Notes under the pieces: generated by a model
Seen by the model: the letters and a program-made list of their open reading frames with translations, nothing else
What the model was told of the DNA's origin: nothing
Databases searched by the model: none
In this document: one piece after another, positions 10,281 to 19,881 of the stretch
Layout of the letters: each line of letters starts with the position of its first letter
How positions within the stretch are numbered: the first letter of the stretch is position 1
Translations under genes and position numbers: made by a program
Assembly: GCA_040772005.1 (NCBI GenBank)
Contig: JAXGYZ010000002.1
Coordinates: 496,001 to 560,000 of the forward strand
Length of the DNA: 64,000 nucleotides
DNA from: MWBF01 sp040772005
Lineage (GTDB): Bacteria > Chloroflexota > Anaerolineae > CG2-30-64-16
Direction: 5' to 3'

Positions 10281-11543
10281 TTACTTCCCCAACGCGCGCA
10301 GTAACTGGTCGGCCTCTTCCGCTGAAATCTTGCCCTCCTGCACCATCTGCAAGATGGCGAGCTGTTCTTCGGCGGACGCGCGGGGCGGCTCCGGCGCCTT
10401 AGCACGGGATGGCGGCGCAGGCGGGGCCGGCGGAGTCGGCGGTACGGGCCGCGGCCCGCGGAATCCGCGCGTGCCCCGGCTCCAGTTGAACTCACCCGAC
10501 TCCAGGTTGATGCCTGCTGCGGCTAGCGACGCGCTGACCTGTTGGCGGATGCGGTCACCCAGGTTGTGCAACTCCGCAAACGGGTCGCCTTCGGCTGCCC
10601 CGTGGCCGTGCCAGCCCTTGCCCGATGCACCATCCTGGGTGATGCGCATGTCGCCCCGGCCTGACAGGTGAATCTGGCTGGTCCCCTCGCCTGTGGTAGC
10701 CGAGAAGGTAGGCGTGCCATCGGCCATCGGCGTCAGCGGGACATCCGAACGGATGCGCCCTGCGGCGCGCACCGTCAGGCGCACATCGGCATCGGCAGGC
10801 AGCGCAAGCTGGATATCGCCGTTGGCTGAGACGGAATAGGACGCGCCGGGGCCGAACGGCCCTTCCAGGATGACGTCGCCGTTGAGTTCGGGCACATCGA
10901 GCCCGCCTGCGATATCAGTGGCGCGGAGGTCGCCGTGCAGCCGGCCGATGTGCGCCGCGCCGCCGATCTCGGCCAGCCGCGCATCGCTGTACGCCTGTCC
11001 GATATCCACCGATCCGGACAGGGCCTCCAGCCACAGGTCGCCGTGGACGCTGTTCAGACGCACGGCAGCCCCTTCTGAAACGCGCAAGTCGCCGGCAATC
11101 ATCTCTGCCACCAGGTTGCCGCCGCTGAAGCGCAGGTCGCCGCTGCAGCCGCCAAGGATATGCAGCTCGGCGACGTCGTCCGCGCGGATGTCGCCCGCGG
11201 CGTGTTGCAGCAACACTTGGCCGGAAAGTTCTTCCAGCCGAAGATCGCCCCGCACGTCCTCCAGGTGGACTTCGCCGCCGAGCTTCTGCACCCGGAGGTC
11301 GCCCAGGGCGGACCTGGCAGCGATGTGCAGGGTGTCGGGCACGATCACGCGCTCGACCAGGCCGCCCACGAAGCGCACGACATCGCCCTCCTGGACGAAA
11401 TCGGTCGCCTGTGTGCCCCGCCGGTGGCAGGTGATTTCGATATCGGTGGCGTCGCGCATGCCGCGCAGAACGGCGTCCGCGGCCAGCGACTCAATGAGCA
11501 ACTGTACCACGCCCGCGGCTGAGTAAGTCGATGTTTCGCTCAT
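10281..11543 (-). CDS. DUF4097 beta-repeat protein with C-terminal SHOCT-like hairpin
   Basis: 420 aa. The middle is a long series of short beta strands of the DUF4097 (YvlB/LiaG-like) type: repeated LRxxEL-GxxxLexxxGDLRxxx units, forming a probable right-handed beta helix. A proline-rich linker (RPVPPTPPAPPAPPSR) joins it to a C-terminal hairpin, QLAILQMVQEGKISAEEADQ. The start at 11543 is set by AGGAGCT seven bases upstream; the longer open frame has no such site. It lies 16 bp after the DUF2089 gene. No signal peptide is visible, so it is probably cytoplasmic. Confidence 0.85.
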   Translation of the reverse strand: MSETSTYSAAGVVQLLIESLAADAVLRGMRDATDIEITCHRRGTQATDFVQEGDVVRFVGGLVERVIVPDTLHIAARSALGDLRVQKLGGEVHLEDVRGDLRLEELSGQVLLQHAAGDIRADDVAELHILGGCSGDLRFSGGNLVAEMIAGDLRVSEGAAVRLNSVHGDLWLEALSGSVDIGQAYSDARLAEIGGAAHIGRLHGDLRATDIAGGLDVPELNGDVILEGPFGPGASYSVSANGDIQLALPADADVRLTVRAAGRIRSDVPLTPMADGTPTFSATTGEGTSQIHLSGRGDMRITQDGASGKGWHGHGAAEGDPFAELHNLGDRIRQQVSASLAAAGINLESGEFNWSRGTRGFRGPRPVPPTPPAPPAPPSRAKAPEPPRASAEEQLAILQMVQEGKISAEEADQLLRALGK

Positions 11544-11559
11544 TCGTAGCTCCTGCCTC

Positions 11560-11967
11560 TCAGGTTGCCTGCTCGCGGCCCTGAAGTGTCTGTAGCTGCT
11601 GGATGGCCTCCGCCGAGCTGACCTTGCCGGCAGCCAGATCATCCAGGATAGCCTGGCGCTGCTCTGCAACGCGCTGTTTCTCTTCGGCGGGCGGTGCAGC
11701 CAGGACTTCGTAGCCCATCGCGCGAATGATTTCGTCGAGACGTGCGCGGACGGTAGGGTAGGACAGCTTGAGTTCCTGCGCAATCCAGTTGAGCTTGCCG
11801 TCGCAGCGGACGAACAGCTCGACGAAGTTGCGCTGCTCCGCACTCAGGCGATCCAGGCGGGAGAACTGGAACCGTCCCTCGATGGCCGTGTCACACGCGG
11901 GGCAGGCCAGTCGTGTCACCGTCAGGCTCTCCCCGCACACCGGGCAATGACTGGGAGTGAGATGCAT
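11560..11967 (-). CDS. DUF2089 zinc-ribbon/HTH protein
   Basis: 135 aa. An N-terminal zinc ribbon (C8-PV-C11 and C22-PA-C25) is followed by a sigma-4-like helix-turn-helix, KLNWIAQELKLSYPTVRARL, and a C-terminal SHOCT-like hairpin (AILDDLAAGKVSSAEAIQQL). It is probably a DNA-binding regulator of its own operon. AAAGGAG lies five bases upstream of the ATG. It is the first gene of the DUF2089-DUF4097 transcription unit, behind a near-consensus promoter. Confidence 0.85.
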   Translation of the reverse strand: MHLTPSHCPVCGESLTVTRLACPACDTAIEGRFQFSRLDRLSAEQRNFVELFVRCDGKLNWIAQELKLSYPTVRARLDEIIRAMGYEVLAAPPAEEKQRVAEQRQAILDDLAAGKVSSAEAIQQLQTLQGREQAT

Positions 11968-11981
11968 ATCAACTCCTTTCG

Positions 11982-12006
11982 GTATATAGCCATTTTCAGT
12001 ATATAG
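11982..12006. promoter_or_regulatory. Direct repeat GTATATAG in the DUF2089 leader
   Basis: GTATATAG occurs at 11982-11989 and 11999-12006, 17 bp apart, between the predicted transcription start (about 12012) and the DUF2089 start. The placement fits an operator or an RNA element; the binding factor is unknown. Confidence 0.4.
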
Positions 12007-12018
12007 TTACTTGGCGGT

Positions 12019-12047
12019 ATCATAGCACTACTTTAACTTCTTGTCAA
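12019..12047 (-). promoter_or_regulatory. DUF2089 operon promoter
   Basis: Minus-strand TTGACA (12047-12042), 17 bp, TATGAT (12024-12019): a near-consensus vegetative promoter. Confidence 0.75.
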
Positions 12048-12100
12048 TAGGGTTCAGGTAAGTAAAAGAGAACTCAAATTATATTAACAGCCCATGACGA

Positions 12101-12150
12101 AAAAAGAAACCCGTTGTCTGTGAGACATCGTCTCCCGGACAACGGGTTTC
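12101..12150 (-). terminator. Terminator of the Eis-like gene
   Basis: Thirteen-base stem GAAACCCGTTGTC (12106-12118) with its complement (12138-12150), followed in the leftward direction by a T-run (complement of the A-run before 12106). Confidence 0.8.
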
Positions 12151-12179
12151 CTGGCGCAGCGAGCGGTGCGTTGGTGCGA

Positions 12180-13373
12180 CTAACGGTAGTTCAGCCCCGG
12201 CAGAAATGAAGGCAGGGGGAACAGTGCGGGGATGATCTCGGCCAGCGCACCCGCGGGCGCGACGGGTTTTGCTGCGCGCGTCGCGCTGCCCATCACCAGG
12301 CGCGTCATGCCCGCGCCGTCCAGCTCGAGGCGCTCGCGGCCGCGGACGATTGCATACCGGTCCGCGCCCGTGCCGCCCAGGAGCGGGCCGCTCTGCTCGA
12401 ACCGCAGCCCGCGCAGCAGGCTCGCGCTGAGCCGCGCGCGAAGGAGGGGCCGCAAATCGCGCATGAGCCCGGGGAAGTCCACGATCCGCAGCGTGTGGCC
12501 GTCGAGCGGCCCGACCGTGCTGCGGTGGCCGCGTGCTTCGAGCACCTGTCTCAACTCGAAATCCTGCCACGGCGCAGGCACAGTCAACGCCCGCACCTCA
12601 CCGCTCGCGCAGAGCTGTTCCAGGGCGCCGACCAGCGCGACGCGGCTGCCCGCATACTCGCTGACGTAGCGGATGCCTGCGTCCGGTTCCGCGCCGTAGG
12701 GACAGCCGAGAAACAGATAGGCCACCGGCTCGCCGCCCCATTCGACGATACGCGCGTCCGCGTGCAGATAGCTATCCTGCCCGGGATGAGCCAGCACGTC
12801 CGCAAAAGCCGCGTGCCGGCGGACGTAGTGGACGGGTTCGGCGTGATAGAGCCGGGCCAGGCGCGGCGCGTCGGCGGGGGTCAGCGGCCGTAGCGTGGCT
12901 GCGGGCGTGCGGCCCGCTGGGGCCGCCAGGCTGAAATGGTGATACCGCCCCTGGAGCACGTTGCCCAGGTAGGTGTAGAGGCCGCGGGCGCCGGAGATGA
13001 GCTGTATGCGCGCGCCCTCCCGCACCATCTCGGTCGCGGCGTGTTCCAACAACCGGCCGGCCAGCCGCTGGTTCCGGTAATCCGGGTGCGTGCCGACCCC
13101 GCCGATGCTGGCGACGTGCGTCACTGCGTCGTGGATCCTGAGCTGATCGTGGGCCACCAGCAGTTGCGACACCAACTGCCCATCGTGGGCGAGCACGTAG
13201 ACTCCGCCGCGCCGCGGCTGGTCATAAGGGGGGAGTGCCTGCTCCTGTTCGCTCGTCAGCAGCGGAACATCGAAGGCGATGCGGAACAGCCTGTCGGAAG
13301 CCGGCCCTTCCTCCCGCCGGAGCAGGCGAGGGCCGTCGAACGGGCCGTCGAACGGGGATGCCGATGTGCTCAA
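12180..13373 (-). CDS. Eis-like GNAT acetyltransferase
   Basis: 397 aa. The N-terminal GNAT domain has ASIGGVGTHPDYRNQRLAGR (acetyl-CoA loop). A second GNAT-like half and a C-terminal sterol-carrier-like region complete the Eis/EIS2 architecture of enhanced-intracellular-survival type acetyltransferases. These acetylate amines, but the substrate here is unknown. The start is TTG (13373) with GAGGAG six bases upstream. It follows dnaK directly across the dnaK terminator, so it may receive some read-through from the heat-shock operon. Confidence 0.78.
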   Translation of the reverse strand: MSTSASPFDGPFDGPRLLRREEGPASDRLFRIAFDVPLLTSEQEQALPPYDQPRRGGVYVLAHDGQLVSQLLVAHDQLRIHDAVTHVASIGGVGTHPDYRNQRLAGRLLEHAATEMVREGARIQLISGARGLYTYLGNVLQGRYHHFSLAAPAGRTPAATLRPLTPADAPRLARLYHAEPVHYVRRHAAFADVLAHPGQDSYLHADARIVEWGGEPVAYLFLGCPYGAEPDAGIRYVSEYAGSRVALVGALEQLCASGEVRALTVPAPWQDFELRQVLEARGHRSTVGPLDGHTLRIVDFPGLMRDLRPLLRARLSASLLRGLRFEQSGPLLGGTGADRYAIVRGRERLELDGAGMTRLVMGSATRAAKPVAPAGALAEIIPALFPLPSFLPGLNYR

Positions 13374-13385
13374 GAGGGTCTCCTC

Positions 13386-13441
13386 AAAAAAGAGTCCCGC
13401 TTTCGTGTGAAGCTCAGCTTCACCTCAGAAAGCGGGACTCT
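13386..13441 (-). terminator. dnaK operon terminator
   Basis: Fourteen-base stem AGAGTCCCGCTTTC (13391-13404) with its complement (13428-13441), and a nested GTGAAGC/GCTTCAC stem. A run of six T in the leftward direction (13391-13386) follows. The next gene's GAGGAG site lies immediately after the T-run. Confidence 0.88.
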
Positions 13442-13449
13442 CGGTAGCC

Positions 13450-15351
<1,902 letters not shown>

Positions 15352-15400
15352 ACGTGCAAATCTCCTTCGCTATGAGATAGCGACAATTATCTGATCGAGA

Positions 15401-15913
15401 TTATCCTTTGGCGACCCGCACCATGCTCGGTCGCAGCACCTTGTCTCCCAGGCGATAGCCGCGCGCCAGCTCAGCAATCACCTCGCCCTCATGGTAGCCG
15501 TCCGCTTCCTCGTGAGTCACGGCGTAGTGTACCGCTGGGTCGAAGGTCTCACCTTCAGCCGGAATCGGCTTCACGCCTTCGCTCTCCAGGAAGCTCTGCA
15601 GCTTGCGCTGGATCAGCCGGAAGCCGTTGACCCATTCGGAGTTCGCCTGGTCTTCGGGCACGACTGAGAAGGCGCGCTCCACGTCATCGACAATGGGCAG
15701 CAACTTCTCGATCAGGCGGGACGCGGCTATTGCACGAAACTCCTCCTGCTCGCGCGCCATCCGCTTCTTGGCATTGCTCAGTTCCGCGGTCGCGCGGCGC
15801 CAGCTATCAAGGTACTCCGCGGCCTGTGCCTGGGCCTGGGTCAGTTGCTCCTGCAGCGCCTCGGCGCCTGTCGTGGTCGCGGCCTCATTCATCTGTTGGT
15901 CCATCTCACTCAT
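15401..15913 (-). CDS. grpE: Nucleotide exchange factor GrpE
   Basis: 170 aa. It releases ADP from DnaK. The N-terminal coiled coil (EALQEQLTQAQAQAAEYLDSW) and the C-terminal beta domain (FDPAVHYAVTHEEADGY..VIAELARGYRLGDKVLRP) match the family. The ATG at 15913 is preferred over the longer frame to 15964, which would run into hrcA. AGGAG lies 11 bases upstream, and the gap to hrcA is 14 bp. Confidence 0.94.
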   Translation of the reverse strand: MSEMDQQMNEAATTTGAEALQEQLTQAQAQAAEYLDSWRRATAELSNAKKRMAREQEEFRAIAASRLIEKLLPIVDDVERAFSVVPEDQANSEWVNGFRLIQRKLQSFLESEGVKPIPAEGETFDPAVHYAVTHEEADGYHEGEVIAELARGYRLGDKVLRPSMVRVAKG

Positions 15914-15927
15914 GATTGGCTTCACTC

Positions 15928-16977
15928 CTACTGACCATCCGTCACGCCGTTGACATCGTACCAATCGCTGACCAGGTCGCTCATCAACTGCGAGACATAG
16001 CGCACCGCACCGATGGTACGGTCATACGTCATGCGCAAGGGGCCGACGACGCCCAGCAGCCCGCTGGCGCCCCCTTCCACGCCGTAGCGCGAGAGCACCA
16101 GCGCCAGGTCTGCGAACTCATGCCAGCGGCCCTCGCCGCCGATGAGCACCTGCACGCCGCCCACCTCCACCGGCGCGGCGGTCGAAACGATGCTGGACAG
16201 CGATGGGCCTTCAAAGGTCTGGACGATGCCGCGCACCTGCTGGCCCTCGGCGAATTCCGGCTCGCCCAGCATGTGCAGCAGGCCATCGCGGTAAACGAGG
16301 TCCTCGCCCTGCCGGTCCACTGCCTGGATGACTTGCGCGACGATGCGCGCGACCTGGCGACCCAGGGCCGGCAGGTCGCGGCTGCGCGCCGAAATCTGGC
16401 TGGCCGTCAGCCCCTTATAATTGTCGTTCAGCTCGTTCGACAGCCGGCTCAGCGTCTCCTGCTCGACCGGCTCATCGAGGGTGAGCATCTGCTGTTTGAC
16501 GGTGCCGCCCATCAAGACGAGCACCAGCAGCACCAGCGTGTCGCGGAGGCTGATCAGCTCGACGTGCTTGAACTTGCTCTCGCGGGCGCGCGGGGGCGTC
16601 GCGAGCGCGGCCTTGCGCGTCGTGTGCGCCAGCACCGCAACTGCCAGCCGCACCCACTGATCCAGCTCCAGCCGCGCCTGGTGAAACTGGTGGCGGATCA
16701 TCAGTTGTTCGGGCAGCGGCAGCTCGGTTTCGCCCAGCAGGTGTTCCACGAAATAGCGGTAGCCCTGGTCGGTGGGCACGCGGCCCGCGGACGTATGCGG
16801 GTGCGTCAGGTAGCCCATCTCCTCGAGCGCGGCCATCTCGTTGCGGATGGTCGCGGGGCTGATATCCAGCCCGAAGTGCGTCACGAAGGACTTGGAACCG
16901 ACCGGCTGTCCGCGTTCGATATAGGAGCGAATGACCAGGCCCAAGACTGCCTGCCGTCGCGCCGTCATTTCCGACAT
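15928..16977 (-). CDS. hrcA: Heat-inducible transcription repressor HrcA
   Basis: 349 aa. An N-terminal winged helix (LGLVIRSYIERGQPVGSKSF, SPATIRNEMAALEEMGYL) is followed by a GAF-like dimerisation domain. It binds CIRCE and represses the chaperone operon until GroE becomes limiting; this is established for the family. It is first in its own operon, directly behind a perfect CIRCE, so it is autoregulated. The spacing to grpE is 14 bp. Confidence 0.96.
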   Translation of the reverse strand: MSEMTARRQAVLGLVIRSYIERGQPVGSKSFVTHFGLDISPATIRNEMAALEEMGYLTHPHTSAGRVPTDQGYRYFVEHLLGETELPLPEQLMIRHQFHQARLELDQWVRLAVAVLAHTTRKAALATPPRARESKFKHVELISLRDTLVLLVLVLMGGTVKQQMLTLDEPVEQETLSRLSNELNDNYKGLTASQISARSRDLPALGRQVARIVAQVIQAVDRQGEDLVYRDGLLHMLGEPEFAEGQQVRGIVQTFEGPSLSSIVSTAAPVEVGGVQVLIGGEGRWHEFADLALVLSRYGVEGGASGLLGVVGPLRMTYDRTIGAVRYVSQLMSDLVSDWYDVNGVTDGQ

Positions 16978-16992
16978 AAGTACATCACCTGG

Positions 16993-17019
16993 TTAGCACT
17001 CTAATGCTGAGAGTGCTAA
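16993..17019. promoter_or_regulatory. CIRCE operator
   Basis: Exact consensus TTAGCACTC-N9-GAGTGCTAA. It lies between the hrcA promoter and the hrcA start, overlapping the first transcribed bases. Confidence 0.97.
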
Positions 17020-17032
17020 AACTATGGGGCAA

Positions 17033-17061
17033 ATAATAGCATGAAGGGGGGCGCGTGTCAA
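17033..17061 (-). promoter_or_regulatory. hrcA-grpE-dnaK promoter
   Basis: Minus-strand TTGACA (17061-17056), 17 bp, TATTAT (17038-17033). The start point is near 17026, just before CIRCE. Confidence 0.8.
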
Positions 17062-17123
17062 AAAACGGGCATTATCACGGTCTTGATGTGGGGAGGTTAT
17101 CGGTGTGGCGCCAGGCTTGCCCG

Positions 17124-17205
17124 CACGCCGCTCCCACATCGCAGTGTGGGAGCGGCGTGTCCTTAAAAGTGGGGTTGTGGGCCGCTTTGCGGCCCACAAC
17201 CCCAC
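17124..17205. terminator. Two long perfect hairpins after the sugar-phosphate transferase gene
   Basis: A 15-bp stem (17124-17138 with 17145-17159) and a 17-bp stem (17169-17185 with 17189-17205, loop TTT). The second is followed leftward by TTTT and can terminate the gene that ends at 17244. Both look like dispersed palindromes as well. Confidence 0.6.
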
Positions 17206-17243
17206 AGAGAGGGATTTCCCCCGCCCCGGCAAGCGGGGCACGA

Positions 17244-18638
17244 TCAATACGCGGCGCGGTCGAGCAACATGCGGAAGGCGGTGCGGAGGATGATCTTGAA
17301 GTCGAGCCAGAGCGACCAGTTCTCGATGTACCAGAGGTCGTACTTGGTACGCTCGGCGATGGAGGTGTCCCCGCGCAGGCCGTTGATCTGCGCCCAGCCG
17401 GTGATGCCGGCCTTTTCGCGGTGGCGGTCCATGTAGCGCGGGATGCTCTGGCGGAACTGCTCGACGTAGGCCGGCTGTTCCGGCCGCGGCCCGACGAGGC
17501 TCATGTCGCCCATCAGGACGTTGATGAATTGGGGCAGTTCGTCGATGGAGGTCTTGCGAATGAGGCTGCCGATGCGGGTGCGCCGCGGGTCGTTCTTGGT
17601 CGTCCAGCCGGGGCCTTGCGCCTCGGCGTCCTGGCGCATCGAGCGGAACTTGAGCATCTTGAACGGTTTGGCGTCGAGGCCCATGCGTTCCTGGACGAAG
17701 AACACGGGGCCGGGCGAGTCCAGCTTGATGGCAATGGCGGTGAGCATCATGATGGGCGAGGCGAAGAGCAGGAAGATGCTGCTCAGCATGATATCCACCC
17801 CGCGTTTGAGGGTTAGCTTCCAGCCGCGCAGCGCCACGTCGCGAATGGTCAGCAGCGGCAGGCCGCCCAGGTCGCTGATGGTCACTTCGGACGCCATAAT
17901 CTGGAACACATCCGGGAAGACGCGGATGCTGACCTTTTCGCGTTCGGCCTGGGAGATGATGCCGACCAGCTCTTCGTGCGTGGCTTCGGGCAGGCCGATG
18001 ATGACCTCCCCGATTTCGTGGTCTTCGATGATGCGGGGCATATCCTCGATGGCGCCGAGGACGGGCAGGCCCATGACTTGCTGCGCGCCGGAGTTGGAGT
18101 CCACGAAGCCGATGACGGTGTAGCCGAGATTGGGTGTGTGCTGGACCTTCTGGAGGATCATGCGCCCGACCTCGCCCGTACCGACAATCAGCACGCGCTC
18201 TGAGCCGACGTTGCGCCGCTGGAGCGAACGCTGGATGCGGCTGTGGATGACGCGGCCCAGGCTGACCGTGACCATCGATGCGGCCCAGGCCAGCACGACC
18301 ATCGACCGCTGATACTCCAGCCGGTCACGGAGGACAAAGGCGATGAACGCGACGGTAATCAGGGTGGCGACGGTCACCGCGCCGAAGATGCGGTACACCT
18401 CGTCGATGAGCAGGGCGGCATGGCGGCGGTGATAGAACTTGTAGGAGAAGAAGACGGCCAGCGTCGCGACCGTCTGGATGCCCGCCAGCAGTACGTAGTC
18501 GCCGAAGGGTCCGATCGGCGTTTCGCTCGTCAGCCGGCGTATGACATAGGCAATGAAGAACGCCAGGAAGCTCATGGCTGCATCCACGAGCACCAGGCTG
18601 AGGGTGAATGCCAAACGCGGACCGCGCATCCCTGTCAC
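17244..18638 (-). CDS. Undecaprenyl-phosphate sugar phosphotransferase (polyprenyl glycosylphosphotransferase)
   Basis: 464 aa. It transfers a hexose-1-phosphate to undecaprenyl phosphate, the first step of exopolysaccharide or O-unit synthesis. There are four N-terminal membrane helices, a CoA-binding-like Rossmann region (VLIVGTGEVGRM), one more helix, and the catalytic PF02397 domain (KRGVDIMLS, SPGPVFFVQERMG, FKMLKFRSM, STIDELPQ-like TSIDELPQF, GPRPE). The start is GTG overlapping the GT2 stop (GTGA); an ATG three codons further in (18629) is possible. The two genes form one unit. Confidence 0.93.
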   Translation of the reverse strand: MTGMRGPRLAFTLSLVLVDAAMSFLAFFIAYVIRRLTSETPIGPFGDYVLLAGIQTVATLAVFFSYKFYHRRHAALLIDEVYRIFGAVTVATLITVAFIAFVLRDRLEYQRSMVVLAWAASMVTVSLGRVIHSRIQRSLQRRNVGSERVLIVGTGEVGRMILQKVQHTPNLGYTVIGFVDSNSGAQQVMGLPVLGAIEDMPRIIEDHEIGEVIIGLPEATHEELVGIISQAEREKVSIRVFPDVFQIMASEVTISDLGGLPLLTIRDVALRGWKLTLKRGVDIMLSSIFLLFASPIMMLTAIAIKLDSPGPVFFVQERMGLDAKPFKMLKFRSMRQDAEAQGPGWTTKNDPRRTRIGSLIRKTSIDELPQFINVLMGDMSLVGPRPEQPAYVEQFRQSIPRYMDRHREKAGITGWAQINGLRGDTSIAERTKYDLWYIENWSLWLDFKIILRTAFRMLLDRAAY

Positions 18639-19738
18639 CCCTGCGTTCGAGTCACAGCACGATACTGCCCACGTAAGCGCCGCATGAACAGGTCCAGGCC
18701 CCCGAAGAAGTAAACCCCTCCCCGGATGAGCCAGTCCAGGTAGAACGGCGTCGTTGCCTTGTAGTGCTTCTCGTAAAAAATGGTCAGCGCCTTGTAGAAC
18801 GCCACGCGTGCCCGGTACGAGTGCCGGCTGGCGGCTTCCTTGATATGCAGCACCGTGACCTGTGGATTATACCACACTTCCCAGCCGCAATCGGTGATGC
18901 GCTTGGCCCAGTCCAGGTCCTCGCCGTACATGAAGAACGTCTCGTCGAGGAGGCCCGCCTGCACGATGGCTTCGCGGCGCACAAGCATGAACGCGCCGAC
19001 GACAGCATCCACGCGCGTGACCTCGTCCGGGTCCAGGAAGCTGAGGTTGTAGCGCGCAAAGCGGCGGCTGCGGGGGAAGAGGCGGTCCAGGCCGAGCAGG
19101 TGCCAGAGCGATGTCTCCGGCGTGGGGAAGGACCGGCGGCAGGCCTTGTCGAGCGACCCGTCCAGCCGCACCAGCTTAGGCCCGCTGACCCCCGCCCGCG
19201 CGTGCGCATCCATGAACGCGCACATCTCCGCCAGCGCCGCGGGCGGCAGCACCGTGTCGGGGTTAAGCAGCAGCGCGAAGCGCGGCAGCAAGGCATCCTG
19301 AGCGGGTGGACGGCTCAACGTGGAGGACGAGACATCACCAGTCGAAGGCTGTCGTCGGCGCGTGTCCGCATCCTTCGACTGCGCTCCGCCGCCCGTTTGT
19401 GCGGGCGGCTCCATTCCGCTCAGGATGCCTCCAGGGTTTTCGGCGTCTGAAGAGTGAATCGCACGGTGCGCGCCGAACCCGAAGTAGCGCAGCCCCTGGT
19501 TGTTGGCTGCGGGATAGCCCACGTTCTCGGTGTTCGCGATGAGGTGAACGTGCGGGAACTCGGCGCGCATCATCGCCACACTGTCATCGGGCGACGCGTT
19601 GTCAACGACGCAGACGGCCAGGTCCAGGTCGCCGGTGCCGGCAAACACAGACTTCAGGCAATCCCGCAGCAGCCCGGAAGTGTTGTAATTGACGATGACG
19701 ATAGCCAGGTCCGAAGGGGCGGTTGGTTGAATACTCAT
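18635..19738 (-). CDS. Family 2 glycosyltransferase carrying an in-frame repeat insertion
   Basis: 367 aa. The GT2 fold is clear: VIVNYNTSGLLRDCLKSV, VVDNASPDDS, NVGYPAANNQG, LLLNPDTVLP, GAFMLVRREA, FFMYGEDLDWAKR. It resembles rhamnosyltransferase-like enzymes. Between NNQGLRYFG and LLLNPDT, where homologues have a short link, there are about 60 extra residues. Residues 104-149 of these are encoded exactly by a palindromic repeat. The stop overlaps the downstream sugar-phosphate transferase start. A TTGACC-N18-TATAAT promoter puts the transcript start only about 8 bases before the ATG. Confidence 0.88.
   Translation of the reverse strand: MSIQPTAPSDLAIVIVNYNTSGLLRDCLKSVFAGTGDLDLAVCVVDNASPDDSVAMMRAEFPHVHLIANTENVGYPAANNQGLRYFGFGAHRAIHSSDAENPGGILSGMEPPAQTGGGAQSKDADTRRRQPSTGDVSSSTLSRPPAQDALLPRFALLLNPDTVLPPAALAEMCAFMDAHARAGVSGPKLVRLDGSLDKACRRSFPTPETSLWHLLGLDRLFPRSRRFARYNLSFLDPDEVTRVDAVVGAFMLVRREAIVQAGLLDETFFMYGEDLDWAKRITDCGWEVWYNPQVTVLHIKEAASRHSYRARVAFYKALTIFYEKHYKATTPFYLDWLIRGGVYFFGGLDLFMRRLRGQYRAVTRTQG
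19292..19429. repeat. Palindromic element inserted in frame in a GT2 gene
   Basis: 138 bp, exactly 46 codons. Terminal inverted repeats GGCATCCTGAGCGG (19292-19305) and CCGCTCAGGATGCC (19416-19429); inner arms AGTCGAAGG (19340-19348) and CCTTCGACT (19372-19380). It has the same architecture as 51781-51887. It is open in the reading frame of the host gene. Confidence 0.8.
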
Positions 19739-19752
19739 AGACCTTCCCGACC

Positions 19753-19811
19753 ATTATAGCATGCACCGCAGAAAAGGGTCAATTGCTATGTTAAGCTGTT
19801 CATGTTAGAAT
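19753..19811. promoter_or_regulatory. Back-to-back divergent promoters
   Basis: Leftward: TTGACC (19782-19777), 18 bp, TATAAT (19758-19753), for the GT2 gene. Rightward: TTGCTA (19783-19788), 17 bp, TAGAAT (19806-19811) with an extended TGT, for the secreted protein. The two -35 boxes abut, so the genes may compete for polymerase or share regulation. Confidence 0.65.
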
Positions 19812-19881
19812 GGCGCCAGGCAACTCGCAGCAACGCATTTGTTTCGCATTATGATGGAACGCTTCGGAAAGGACACCTGAA

